Shown: positions 1 through 10,989 of the stretch, piece by piece
Numbering within the stretch: the stretch's first letter is position 1
Layout of the letters: each line of letters starts with the position of its first letter
From: Trichaptum fuscoviolaceum
Taxonomy: Eukaryota > Basidiomycota > Agaricomycetes > Hymenochaetales > Trichaptaceae
Assembly: GCA_910574455.1 (NCBI GenBank)
Contig: CAJSYZ010000001.1
Span: 36,006 to 100,005, forward strand
Direction: 5' to 3'
DNA: 64,000 nucleotides
Notes under the pieces: generated by a model
Database searches by the model: none
The model's input: only the letters and a program-made list of their open reading frames with translations
Told to the model about the DNA's origin: nothing
Program-made: the position numbers and the translations under genes

Positions 1-1386
1 AATATCATCCACAGATTAAGGTAACTAGGGCTAACAAGGGCTCGAGTACATGGAAAGCGTGGTTTAATGAGGAGCACCACAAGGTTGAGCGGGAACGAGC
101 AGCATTGGAACCTTTTAATTCACTTAAACCGCAGACTCGGAGTCAGACGAAGTAGCCTGCCAGTGAGGACTCAGGCTTGTACTCATACTATTTCTAACTG
201 TTTTCTTTTCGTAGTATTACCTCATACCAGTGCATACCACTAGTATTCAAGTTGTGTCTTTGTATGTTTGTCTCCTGTTCTGTGTTCGTCGACCTTATAC
301 TTGTGTTTTCTGTGCATCGGTATTCAAGTTGTTGTATGACTGTATGTAAATAAAAAACGATATGAATTGTTTACTAACTATTCCGAGTCGGACTTGGACT
401 CACTGGCACCAGTGATGCTCTAATTACTGCTTGATAAATTCACGACTGGCTCGAATCCGGGTCTACCAACCTGAAGACCGAACATCGTTACGGGTCACTG
501 TTCGGCAACTTGAACTTTTGAGCTGAACTTGAAGTCCCACGACTCGGTCTCAGGCTCAGACTTGGAAGTTCTTCCGACTCGGAGGTCAGCTTGAAGTCGG
601 AAACTACTAGTACTAGTAAACTAAGCCTGAGGGGCGAAGGTCGGTCCGGCTACTACTACAACTGCTCTGCTCGACAACTATTAGGTATTAAAATTATTAT
701 ACCTAATAGTTGTCGAGCAGAGCAGTTGTAGTAGTAGCCGGACCGACCTTCGCCCCTCAGGCTTAGTTTACTAGTACTAGTAGTTTCCGACTTCAAGCTG
801 ACCTCCGAGTCGGAAGAACTTCCAAGTCTGAGCCTGAGACCGAGTCGTGGGACTTCAAGTTCAGCTCAAAAGTTCAAGTTGCCGAACAGTGACCCGTAAC
901 GATGTTCGGTCTTCAGGTTGGTAGACCCGGATTCGAGCCAGTCGTGAATTTATCAAGCAGTAATTAGAGCATCACTGGTGCCAGTGAGTCCAAGTCCGAC
1001 TCGGAATAGTTAGTAAACAATTCATATCGTTTTTTATTTACATACAGTCATACAACAACTTGAATACCGATGCACAGAAAACACAAGTATAAGGTCGACG
1101 AACACAGAACAGGAGACAAACATACAAAGACACAACTTGAATACTAGTGGTATGCACTGGTATGAGGTAATACTACGAAAAGAAAACAGTTAGAAATAGT
1201 ATGAGTACAAGCCTGAGTCCTCACTGGCAGGCTACTTCGTCTGACTCCGAGTCTGCGGTTTAAGTGAATTAAAAGGTTCCAATGCTGCTCGTTCCCGCTC
1301 AACCTTGTGGTGCTCCTCATTAAACCACGCTTTCCATGTACTCGAGCCCTTGTTAGCCCTAGTTACCTTAATCTGTGGATGATATT
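1..1386. repeat. Perfect 688-base inverted repeat (palindrome)
   Basis: Positions 1-688 are the reverse complement of 699-1386 (paired positions sum to 1387), with a 10-base AT-rich centre at 689-698. I found no mismatch in the stretches compared across both arms. Each arm carries the same 3' end of an uncharacterised coding sequence followed by non-coding DNA. The left arm begins exactly at the first base of the window, so its true extent is unknown. It could be a real recent inverted duplication or a fold-back assembly artefact. Apart from the coding tails there is no gene in 156-1231. Confidence 0.95.
3..155 (+). CDS. Partial uncharacterised protein, C-terminal end (left palindrome arm)
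   Basis: The reading frame enters from the left edge and ends at TAG 153-155. It encodes the same roughly 50 C-terminal residues as the minus-strand exon at 1232-1432, because it lies in the mirrored palindrome arm. The sequence is charged (NEEHHKVERER) with a basic tail ending in QTRSQTK. The arm stops just short of the upstream part of the exon, so this copy cannot be a complete gene. Function unknown. Confidence 0.5.
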   Translation, partial: YHPQIKVTRANKGSSTWKAWFNEEHHKVERERAALEPFNSLKPQTRSQTK

Positions 1387-3740
1387 CCGCAAGTTCCGCG
1401 ACGTTTGCCTTTACCGGAGAATGTGACATCATATTCTAGTGTAAGATCGACCCAGTAGGAAGTGAGATTGTTATAAACGCCCACTGTGTGGCCAGTTGTC
1501 CAACCAAACTTATATACCCGTCTTGTTTCAAGCTTCGAGGATACGACCTTTGTGCCATCATTTGCTAGTGCTCTATGGAGCTGCTTATCTGTAATCGCTT
1601 GTTCGTCCGTTTCTTCTTGATAAAGACGGCTGTAGATGTCGCGCAGTTTCGTGAAATCTTGATATGCACCAGACCATCATGTACTTGAGTGCCTTCCTTC
1701 CATCCCATGAACTCCAGAATGTCGTCGAAAGCAGCTGAACCACACATGCTCTTTGGTTCATACCTTCTCAAGTCTGCATAATTCCAAAATTGCCCCTTCC
1801 CATGCTGCTTGCAGAGAGTAGTCATGTCAGATGGGAGACGGTCGTCACAAATCCTGATCAACGCCCAGTCCGATGCATAGGGGTGCTTGCTAGTCCTCGG
1901 CTTCTTCGCATCATGTTTATTATTCAACCGATTGAACCTTCCCGGAGAGAATTCGACATATCCAAACTGCTCCATACACTGGACATTCAATTCGCATCCC
2001 TTGACTTTGTTGAAGAAAGCTGTCGCGTCATCGCATTCCTTTTGGACTTCCTTCTTTACAACCTGATCTTTTATGATCTTCTTATCCACGAGAAGATTGT
2101 ATTCTTTCCTCTGCTTTTCCAACTCGCGTTCCATCATTCGTAAGTGGTCAGCCAGCTTCTCAGGCGTGAACAGCGAAACATAGGCCTTATAATTCGAGTT
2201 CTCGTCATGTTTGTAGTCGATGTACTGAGAGGCTTCCGTGATTTTATAGTTCTTGCCAGCGCCTTTCGATCTTTTGTTTGCCCTTCTTGTTCCCTTTGAC
2301 GCCCTTCTTGCCCTTCTTATTGCATTTCTTGCCTTTCTTCAAGCTGGCATCCTCCAAGTCGCTTTCAGAATCCTCAGGCTGCGGATGAAGATAGAACTGT
2401 AAATTAAATGGAATGGTGCCATGTCGACAACGAGGGCATATAAGATGGGCTCCTCGTTTTGTATCTTAATCCCAAACAGTGACCGGTTGAATAGCTGTCA
2501 TACTGCGTTTTGCCCCTGGTCTCAGTGATGCCAAGGCATATCCCAACACATGTGGTGTGAAAGGCGCTGTAAGTACGTGTTGGCGGTATGGCAAATCTTT
2601 ATAGTTGCCCATTATACGTGGCTCAAGAACCATAGGGCTTGCTGGATCAGGCGGGAGCGGCTGGCGGGAGTGGACAAGATATTTTTCAATCCTGTAGGCC
2701 AGCCTTGGCCTTGAACACCGTGAGCGCGTCAGAGTCACTATGAGGGTCGTTGATGCTCTGACCGGGGCAGACGGAGTGAAAGATGGTCTAGGGCGCTTTA
2801 GGTGGTGATTGCCATCGACAGCCTCAGGAACGTCATCGTCACCAGCCTGAGTACGGTTACGCTTCATATTAGCAGGGCCATCTGTGTTATTGCCGGAAGC
2901 CAGTTTGATATGTCGTTCCCTAATCTCGACCTCGACATCATAAATTGCGAGCTCCCATAGTATGTCCTTCACCCTCTCCGCAGCCCAGCATCCCCACTTT
3001 AGGGTGGAGACTGGGCTCCGTATCAACTCCGATCATAACAACGACGGGCCACTCATTTTCAGCGAGCAACTCCTGTCTAATGCCCACACTGGCAGGGCGT
3101 TCGAGGCCAACGCGGTAACCTCAAATAGGTTCGCCTTTCCGTGCCCCTCGAGATATAGTGCCTTGAATATCGGCAATATTTTTGGGAACAAGTCTGCATC
3201 CCAGAACTCAGTAATGCGGTGATCACCCACAACCCCTACGCATTTCCACATGTTAGTCCGTTCCCAGTCGCCGCCGGTGCGCCCGACCAGGCGAGGAGCC
3301 CCCTCCAGGCCATAGTAATATTCCTCCTGTTCTAAAGGCAAGATAGTTTCCCTTCGTGTGGCGCGATTTGGTGCCAGTGTACAGTGAGCCAGTACGACGG
3401 TAGGCGCCTGAGTTGGGGAAGTACTGCCAGGTCGGACAGTGTCAACTTCGCGAGTCGACATGCCAGTGTGAGTGTTTGTTGGCATCCGAGGGGTTCTACG
3501 AGGCACTATTGATCCGCTCAGACTCTGATTCTCTACCACGAGTAGAAGTAGTCAACAAAGCAGGACTACCGGCGAAGGAGCAAAGTAGGACTCACCTGGC
3601 CATATGCCATTGATGACACCTTCTAGTCTCTGCCTTGCAGATTGAATACTATTTTCCTCGTTGGATGGGTGAAAGCCCGTGATCTGCCGAGACAATTCTA
3701 TCAAATCAAAGCCTTCCCTTGGCGAAGCTGGATATCTCAT
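1232..3740 (-). CDS. Uncharacterised multi-exon protein
   Basis: The probable start is ATG at 3740. Exon 1 (3740-3596) joins exon 2 (from 3532) through a 63-base intron with donor GTGAGT and acceptor TAG, and frame is kept (phase 1). Further coding blocks are 3532-3033, 3026-2466, a lysine-rich block around 2250-2350, 2137-1565 (starting MMERELEK, with WALIRICDDRLPSD) and 1432-1232 (ending QTRSQTK). The later junctions are not resolved, and some blocks may belong to a second gene or to a decayed copy. No catalytic motif, signal peptide or membrane segment is visible. The composition resembles lineage-specific repeat-associated proteins of Agaricomycetes. Function unknown. Confidence 0.45.
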
Positions 3741-4600
3741 TAATCATTGCTGCCGGTATAGGAGAACATAGTAGAAAGCTGTAGGACTCATGCGGAATCG
3801 GATTTCTACGCGATGGCTTGGATGATGCCAGCATGATGCTGATTCAAGTTGAAGTCGTTGCTGTTGTGCTTTCGAGTTCAAGATGAATAGGTAGTACTAT
3901 TGGGACGAAATGGGAAAGAATGCAGTGGAAAGACGTCACTGCACGGTTCTGGCTGCCACTGGCAGTGAGTGGCGTGAGCCTGAGAAGTCTGGCTTCAAGT
4001 TCAGATTCAAGTTCCGCATTTAGTAGCCTGACTACCCCATGCCCTACCAGTGGCATCGACATATCGTGTCTTTGTCTACTATACTCTGTAGTACTGTACT
4101 CTAGTAGTACTCAAGGTTGTTCTTTTCAACAGCTTGAAGCCCTCTCACCTTAAAGTCGAAGTCCCTGCCACCTAAATTTTAGTTCAGAGGCTGCCACTGG
4201 CGGTACTCAGGCTGGCGGTGAGTCAACCAGTCTCCTAGTTTCAACTTCATCCGCTGACTGAGATCTTCAAACTTCAAGTTGTAGCCTGAGTAGTACTATC
4301 TACTACTACTAGTATACTGGCAACTTGATCTCTAAATTTGAACCGAAGTTCAAGATACTACTATTCGGTTCCGACAACTCGGAGTTGGACTCGGAGTTGG
4401 TAGGCTCGCAGCTACTATACAATTGCACCAGTTTTAACTCCATTTTGAAGCTGTTGGAGAAAGCGAAACAACCTCCTATCAGGCTTCAAGTCACAGTTTT
4501 GTTCAAAATGTCCAAAATGTCCAGTGAGCCTGAGTTTGAGTCGAACCCCCTTGTTGGTTCTGACAATAGCTAAATTGTAGATAAAGGAAACGGCCCGTTC
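3741..4600. other. Non-coding tract rich in TGCCAGTG / CACTGGCA words
   Basis: No convincing coding frame. The stretch is built from short recurring words: CACTGGCA, GCCTGAG, TTCAAGTTC and AGTACTACT. The same words fill 361-600 in the palindrome, 31990-32150, 33220-33500 and 42020-42510, so this looks like dispersed repeat or subterminal transposon sequence rather than an ordinary spacer. Confidence 0.5.
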
Positions 4601-6761
4601 ATGAGACAGTTGGGGAACACACATTTGCCCCGCGGGCGAGATCAAATCATGGAGGTCGAGGCAACTGGGGGGCACCAACTGCGCGACCCGTCGCAAATTC
4701 CAGACCGGGGTAGAACGTACGCACATACATCTTCGAACGACCCTTCAGCTGGGAGACATAGCTCTCTTCGAAATCGCATTTTCTCCAGCCCTGCAAGTCC
4801 GAGTCCTAATAGCCGACCTCTTGAAGATCGCATTTCTGCCGGCCCTTCAAATCTGAGTCATGGTAGCCAACCTCTTCAAGATCACATTTCAACTCGGAGT
4901 CCTAGTAGCCACCATCACAATGAACCTGAAGGGACTCCTGCCAGTGACAGCAAAAGGCGTAAAGTTGAGAAGTTTGAGGAAGGAACGCTGAGTCATCGGG
5001 CACCGTTCCCGGTATCTGTTCCACCACCATGAAGGCCACCATCATCACTGGCCGATAATGCCAGTGTGAGCCGCATCACAGGACCTGGCAGTTTTGTCCA
5101 AACACCTACTGGCGGAGATTGCGGAGATACTATAGGTGAACTGCTTAAAAATATGGCACAAAGTGCATCGCACACTGGCATAGAAGGCAAACGAGTCGGT
5201 TCGCTCGACTTCAGGCCATCCAGGCTTTCATCGGATGATAGGATTGCAAGTTTGGAGGGTCAGGTTGATACAATGAACAAAAACTCTTTGCAAGATATCT
5301 TCTTATGTCGATCTCTTGACTAGTAATGTTGCTGGGGTAAGTAATAGGATCATGTTTCGAAAAAGAACGTCTAATAACCTACGCTTGTTAGTCACGGGCA
5401 GCAGGCGACGCTGTTAGAGTAAGGAAGACCTTGGATAGTCTAAGGTTCTTCTTCATGGAATCCTCCGCAATTGTCCTTGGGTTCAAAGATCCGGACATAC
5501 AGGAATGCCTTGACAGACGGAGCACTGAAGGATCCCTTCGGTTCCTACTACTTCGAGGTGAACGATGACGCGTTTCAGAAAATCATGAATAAATACTACC
5601 GACTTCATTCTTGCAACGGCTCGGGAAGGTCTTAGAGAACTGCTATCTCAATATGGACATTATAGAGAAGAGAAGGCAGAAGAGTTTTTCGCAGTATTGA
5701 ACTCATACGATAGGGATGCCGAAGAATCTTAAGGGCTTTCCAATTCTTCATACCGCTCTTCCAGGCCTACTACGACAGTAATCTACGAACTCATCGCAAT
5801 CATTGACGCCGATCTCCAAAGAATGTCAGTCGACATCTCTAAGATTTTTGTGGCTCAATCTCAGCCTTCCAATTGTCGTCCCGATCTTCGGCCCCTGACA
5901 TTGAGGCCATTCTATCAACCGATATCGGAAGCAGGGAGTTTGCAATCGAAATACAATACGCCTGCGGTTTAGACAGCTTCATTTTCAGCCCCAGCAAACT
6001 GAGGTCAATCAAACGCTACTACAGTTTGACAACACGCAGAAATCTTGGGAAATGGCGATTAATCTGTGCAATATTCACGACGCATTCTTCCAGAGGAGGG
6101 ATGCATTTGCTGTTACCTCCAATGACTATGCAATTATTTTCAAGGCAAGAGATATTCTGGAGCTTTTGGAAAGACGCCGAAGCAGCAATTTTGGCAGATA
6201 ATTCTGCTGACAAGATTCAATATTGCTTCCAGGAATTGGATTATCTTCAGAGGAGATTGATAGAGCGCTTAGGATTGTCAAGAGATGGTTGCAAATTGCC
6301 TCCACAAAGGGTCTTTTCGATGTTGTCATGCACAATGGGAAAGGCGTGGTCATAAAAGGGCTCTTAAACAAGATCATACATCAAGGGCAGTCGAGTCGAC
6401 TGATGCTGTCCTTGATTCTATTGATATGTTAGCAGCCTATAACAAGGACGAATTGGAGGCCTATCATACAAACTTGAAGGGCAAGGGGAAGGAAAGACAG
6501 GACACGGCAGCATCGACGTCAGCAGGGTCCTTAGATAGCCAGACGACTCGAACAACTTTCTTGCAGGAGGCGGACATGCACAGATACCAAATGTATCTGA
6601 TGGAGGCGGTGTGCTCGTCATTCGATAGACAAACCCCGAAGGGCATCGCGATGAAAATTGATATTAAAGAAGTTCTAGGGTATCGCAATTATTTAGAATT
6701 GGCGATAAAGTCAAAGGATGACTCCAAGCCTTCAAGTCCTCAAGGTCGCCTCAACTACTAG
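4601..6761 (+). pseudogene. Decayed uncharacterised gene with internal tandem repeat
   Basis: The first block (4601-5032) is rich in Ser, Pro and Arg and contains an imperfect tandem repeat of about 20 residues (SRPLEDRISAGPSN followed by SQPLQDHISTRSPS), then a basic SKRRKVEKFEE stretch that could be a nuclear signal. An in-frame TGA at 5030-5032 is followed by about 30 codons in the same frame and then a clear ORF from 5066, so the stop looks like a CGA-to-TGA change. Later blocks (5300-5730, 5870-6200, 6285-6761) need several frame changes, some perhaps introns (GTAAGT at about 5336) and others frameshifts. No known domain. Best read as a degenerating gene. Confidence 0.45.
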
Positions 6762-6935
6762 CCGAATTAGCCCTCTCGTAGGTGGTGGGTTGACAATGGA
6801 CACAGTATGCTTGCATCTCCAGTTTCTCCTTTTGTTGCTTTGAGATTTGTTGATAATTATATTATCTCGAACAATGAATACCATGATGTCGTCGCCGCTG
6901 GCTCTGGCAATGTAAACTGTACAACAAGTCCACCA

Positions 6936-7115
6936 GTACCAACTAATAATCTTATGAAATCGATGATAGTTATCGTGAGGCCATTCACAAACTATCGTCG
7001 ATAACGTCGGCAGGCCTTCGGCAGCTCACTACGCCCTTTAGCAATGCTTGTGCCGTGCGCGCCGACGCAGCCTTCTCAGGGCCTTGCCCGGCAGCACGGC
7101 AGGGCCTCACATACA
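6936..7115 (+). repeat. Dispersed repeat copy A, paired with copy at 26250-26427
   Basis: Positions 6936-7004 match the reverse complement of 26359-26427 with only a few substitutions. The shared block contains its own inverted repeat, TATCGACGATAGTT against AACTATCGTCGATA. Beyond it, the next hundred or so bases are GC-rich and align loosely with the other copy (shared CGGCAGCTCA, CAGCCTTC and AGGGCC words). No coding potential. It looks like the end of a transposable element. Confidence 0.7.
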
Positions 7116-7199
7116 TTTGAAATCAGCTTAATATTAATTAAAAGTGCCTGGACCACGGTCCAGGCCTATTTACAATTGCCAATAAAATTACACAAAAGC

Positions 7200-7864
7200 T
7201 ACATTGCGCGTGCGCCGCCCCTGCGCACACGCGGCGCTGGCCTTCTGCGCGTAGCGCGCGCGCGCGGGGTCGGCGGGGGCGGTACACAGCGCGTCACCTC
7301 CGGATGGCGGCGGTCCTCTGGAGCTGGGGAGGTAAGAACCAGACGCATACGAGCGCACCGCAGGCGAGGAGAAGCGCGGTGCCGGGCCCTGGCTTCTCTC
7401 TCGGGTACGCAGCCCATGTCTGTCCCTGCAGCAACAGGTTAAGAGTAGGTGACCTCCTCGTCCTCGGCAAAGATGACCAGCTGAATCTCCTTTGCGAAGG
7501 TCGAGGAAGGTGAGCTGCTTGCGGAGGACCTACTTGAGGATGGGCCAAATTAGCTCGGTGATTCGAGTGCGGGGTATACACTCAATAGCGGGCTCGCCAG
7601 CCACGACTGTGTTCAGAAACCGACGTGGTCTTCGTCACTGTCGATTGGGTACGGGACAGGTGCAGCACAGCGCAGAGCGTGCGCGGAAGGAAGGCGGAGG
7701 GTCCATGGAAACGGAAAAGGGTGTGAAAGCTCGTAAGCGTCTATCACGCACGGCTCTATCGAACATGGTGCACCTGCGGAGAAAAGCGTGCCACTGTCAG
7801 TCAGGTCTGATGCGCGACCCATCTTCGCCGGAAGGAAAAGATGAATACAAGTGAGAGAGAAAGA
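7200..7864. other. GC-rich stretch without an assignable gene
   Basis: A sharply GC-rich block, with runs of alternating GC near 7250-7280, flanked by AT-rich DNA. Several short frames are open on both strands but none shows a recognisable domain or a convincing splice structure. A minus-strand stretch near 7480-7560 has coding-like codons (WPILK, VLRKQL) but is broken by stops. It may be the eroded remains of host gene sequence, like the Hsp70 fragment next to it. Confidence 0.3.
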
Positions 7865-7884
7865 AGACGTACCTGGATTGCTAC

Positions 7885-8120
7885 CTCGGAGTAGAGCTTC
7901 TGCATGATGGGGTTCGTGATGCTCTCGAGCTCCTTCTGCTTCTCCTAGTACTCCTGCTTCCATGATTCCTGCGAGCCGTCAAGCCATGAGATCGTCTCGT
8001 TGACGGCAGACTAGCTTGGAGTTGTCATTGGGCTTGAACTTGTCCTTGAGCTTCTCGTCGTCCAGTGAGTTGCGAAGGTTGTAGGGGTCGAGATCTCGAA
8101 AGCCGCGCTTGCGAGCATAC
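7885..8120 (-). pseudogene. Hsp70 (SSA-type) C-terminal lid fragment, broken
   Basis: Read on the minus strand, the sequence gives a diverged version of the alpha-helical lid of cytosolic Hsp70: PYNLRNSLDDEKLKDKFKP, then after a frame change AVNETISWLDGSQE, then a TAG stop, then EKQKELESITNPIMQKLYS. These match the conserved NLRNSL, ETISWLD, KQKELE and NPIM elements of the family. There is a frameshift between DNSKL and AVNET and a nonsense codon before EKQKELE, so it cannot make the domain. The ATPase and substrate-binding domains are absent. A possible intron donor (GTACGT) follows the last coding block. A dead gene fragment in gene-poor DNA. Confidence 0.85.
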
Positions 8121-8249
8121 AGCTCGCGCCCGAGAGGCGAGAGGCTGCGGAAGCAGAAGCAAGACGGCATTTGCGCGAAGCAAATGCGTCTTGCCCGTCG
8201 TCCATAGCTCTGAGAGCGTGAAGAACAGTGAAGAAAGACAGAAAGACGA

Positions 8250-9410
8250 TGTTCGTGATGCGTGCAGATAGCGCGCCACGACCTGAGAATCGCGGGAATT
8301 TACTATATATGGTATGTCTCTCACTTTTTTTCTGCTCAAACATAGCAATAACATACGTTTAGAATTTAATTTAGACAAACTGATCTTAGGCACAGTAGCT
8401 AATTAGATTTATTATATGCTAATGTATCAAAACAAAAAATACGGAGGCTACAGAAATGTGTTACAAAGGGTAAAAGGTAACATCTACAATAGAAATGCAT
8501 GATTCATGCACATTTCCTACAATTCTTCGATTTCTCTTTTATCATACGTTCCTCTGATAGCCTTAGAACGTTAACGTATGACCCAATGTATGTTATTGAA
8601 GCTCTTGAAAAAATTTATGGCTTTCATGTAGCTTTACAAAAGGCTACAAAAATGAAACAATCTAAAAAATGGGCCATTTTGAGCACTTTTGAGTCAAAAA
8701 TTCAACATTTGCAGCTGGTTTCACTACATTAATGATCATTAAAAAATACAAATATGTTACATAGCAATGAAAGAGGCTCTAATGAAACAAATCAGGTGTT
8801 AGAATGGAAGTTACTAAGAAAACAGTTGTGAAGTACACAAATCAGTCCAAAGAGTGGAACACATGTGTACAAGTTTCACTCGAAGTGATGCATTCGAAGC
8901 ACCACTTTCGAGTTCAACCACTTCCACTCTATCTACTAACGAGATTCTTTTTTAGACTTCTACATAATGTAGACTAGATCTATTGTACAAGATATGGAAG
9001 TCTCATATGCACTCAAAGATATACAAATGAATAAATACTGTTAGATCAAAACTTTTTAGCATTATTGTGCTAATTACACAAAATCAGAGTACATAAATGC
9101 TACAATAATAGATATGATAACTTACTGTCAAATTGGCACTTTTTGCTTAGCATAATGTGCCTGGAGCATGTACGAAAGAGTGTTTTAATTTTGAGAGAAA
9201 AGTGTGTCCGGCGATGCCTCGGATGAATGCTCCGGGAATCGCCGGACGCAACTTCGAGGACACCGACGTGTTGAAGGGCACCTTCGACAACGTCTGTAAA
9301 TTATATCGATCACTCCTTGCACTCAGTTTTCTCATGTTTCAAATGTAAATATATTCGCGATTGTATTTAAGTAATAAGATACATAATTATAATACAAAAA
9401 AAAGAAGAAG
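8250..9410. other. AT-rich stretch, no gene seen
   Basis: Base composition drops to strongly AT-rich. Only short open frames occur (such as 8499-8732) and none has coding character. A small inverted repeat (TCCGGCGAT ... ATCGCCGGA) lies near 9207-9244 in a short GC-rich island. Probably old transposon remains. Confidence 0.4.
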
Positions 9411-9414
9411 CATA

Positions 9415-9481
9415 CTAGGATGGGCCTTCGTGTTTGTGCGTGATCTTCGTGATCACACACAGACGCAAAGGCTCATCCTAG
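9415..9481. repeat. 31-base imperfect hairpin
   Basis: The arm at 9415-9445 (CTAGGATGGGCCTTCG...) pairs with 9451-9481 around a five-base loop, with a handful of mismatches. It lies where AT-rich DNA gives way to a more GC-rich block and could be a transposon end or a fold-back remnant. Confidence 0.75.
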
Positions 9482-9740
9482 CCTGAATCATCCTGTCTTG
9501 ATGTGCCTTAACGCGCCTCTGTGCATCCCGTTCCCAGTCTTCCTTCTCGCGCCACCGCTCGTTCTCGTCATGTTGGTTTTGCGTGAAGCTTTCGTTGTTG
9601 TCCGACGTGTACCACACTTGGATCACATCAAGGCTGATGTTCGGGCCCTACCGTGCGCGCTTTCGGGGCTTCTCACTGCTAGGACTAGCGGTGGAGCGCG
9701 CGGTGGGGTTCGGAGGCGTATCTGAAGGACCTACAGCCTA
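9482..9740 (-). pseudogene. Coding-like fragment, uncharacterised
   Basis: The minus strand reads as a hydrophilic, helix-prone segment (GPNISLDVIQVWYTSDNNE, then NERWREKEDWERDAQRR) preceded by a basic SEKPRKRAR stretch, with a stop or short intron between them. No start codon, no domain and no partner exon found. Probably a gene remnant. Confidence 0.3.
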
Positions 9741-10480
9741 AGGTGTCAGTGAGGGTGTTTGCTGTGTCTGGTATCTCACAATAGCTGGTGCTGCAATCGC
9801 TTGCAAGTGCCTGACAGACACATTGAAAAGGTTTGGATCCCTGATCACGGCACATCGAGATGGACCATGCAAAGGGGAGAAATCTCTTGCAATAATGTGT
9901 GAGAGAGCCAGGCTGACGCAATTGTCACTGTCGGCGCTGCAATTGTCGATATTGCTGTGTTTTGGCGGGTCATGCATTGCTCTACCGCGCTGTCCTGGGG
10001 TTTGTGAGAGCGAGGAATGATGCGCATGGTCTTCTCCTATGGTATAGATGAACTCTGGTAGTGAAGATGAGCGTGAAGGTTCGCGTTGCGCGCTTGCACT
10101 GCACCTATAAGCTATGTGGAGTGTAATGGTCAGTTTTAAACGGCAAGAAGTGCAGGATCTGGTCTAACGCACCTGCGCCATTTACGGTCTTCCTACTCTT
10201 CCACCACCAGCAGATTGCGTTTGGCATCCTTCCGGTCTAAATTAGAGAATGGAAAATGAGAATAAAAGAGTTCAAGAGAAGAAAACGACGCAGTGGTCGT
10301 GAAAGTGGGAGAAAAGGACAAGGACAGGCATCGCGCGCGCGCCGTGCCACTGCTCAAAAGCGCCGGCGCTTACTGTTGCGCAGTGTCGCAACATTAATTG
10401 TGAGTTAACGGCTACGTCATATTTGAAATAAAAAGGATTTACCTACTGTTCTATTTAGCAGCTACATCATATCAAATTAC
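9741..10480. other. No gene assigned
   Basis: Several short overlapping frames are open on both strands but none is supported by splice signals or recognisable motifs. Alternating GC (GCGCGCGCGC) occurs near 10335. Confidence 0.3.
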
Positions 10481-10551
10481 CAGGGGCCGATCACCACAGA
10501 CCATACGGTCCTCCCAATTCTGTCAGGACAGCACACCGGATACAAGTCCAA

Positions 10552-10900
10552 ATAAGGAAATTCATTTGATCGGATACATTTTTATCGGATACAATGTGAT
10601 TACCGGATACAGTGTTGAAAATGAGTGAAGAAATAAAAAAGCATTGTTAGTGAATCGAACTTGCTATCTCACTTCACCCTCAAACCAACGATCTTGCCAA
10701 CTCAGCTACTTCTGCCTTAAATATTTTGTGTACAAATGTTATATAGCCTACTACAACGGAGACTATATTAATAAATTTGCTCAAATCTCTCAGATATTTC
10801 ATCTGAGAGAAGTGCTGCATCGGATACAAATGTATCAGATATAAGTGTATCCGATGTAGATCTATCTGATACACTTGTATCCGATATAAAAATAGTGGGA
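10552..10900. repeat. Left subterminal TATCGGATACA repeats
   Basis: Copies of ATCGGATACA and close variants, in both orientations, occur at about 10568-10580, 10583-10595, 10605 and several times in 10815-10885. The short minus-strand frame at 10768-10989 is largely a translation of this repeat (repeated VSDT/ISDT units), so I do not call it as a gene on its own. Confidence 0.7.
10630..10722 (-). repeat. tRNA-like pol III promoter (possible SINE)
   Basis: The minus strand has an A-box-like AGTAGCTGAGTTGGCAAG, a B-box-like AAGTTCGATTCAC about 40 bases later, and then a run of six T that would end pol III transcription. The T-arm and acceptor do not pair like a functional tRNA, so it is more likely a tRNA-derived element or decayed tRNA than a tRNA gene. 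Confidence 0.4.
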
Positions 10901-10989
10901 TCAGGTTGATCATCGTCGGATATAAACTCAAACAACGGCAGAGAATCAACACGTGCTTCGGGCGGGTCATCAGACGAAAACAAAGGCAA

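Noticed and set aside
1..1386. Telomeric or subtelomeric end
   Set aside because: No TTAGGG-type repeat is present; the palindrome is unrelated to telomere sequence.
7199..7581. Arg-rich ORFs in the GC-rich block
   Set aside because: Open frames on both strands are a by-product of high GC; no domain, no splice pattern.
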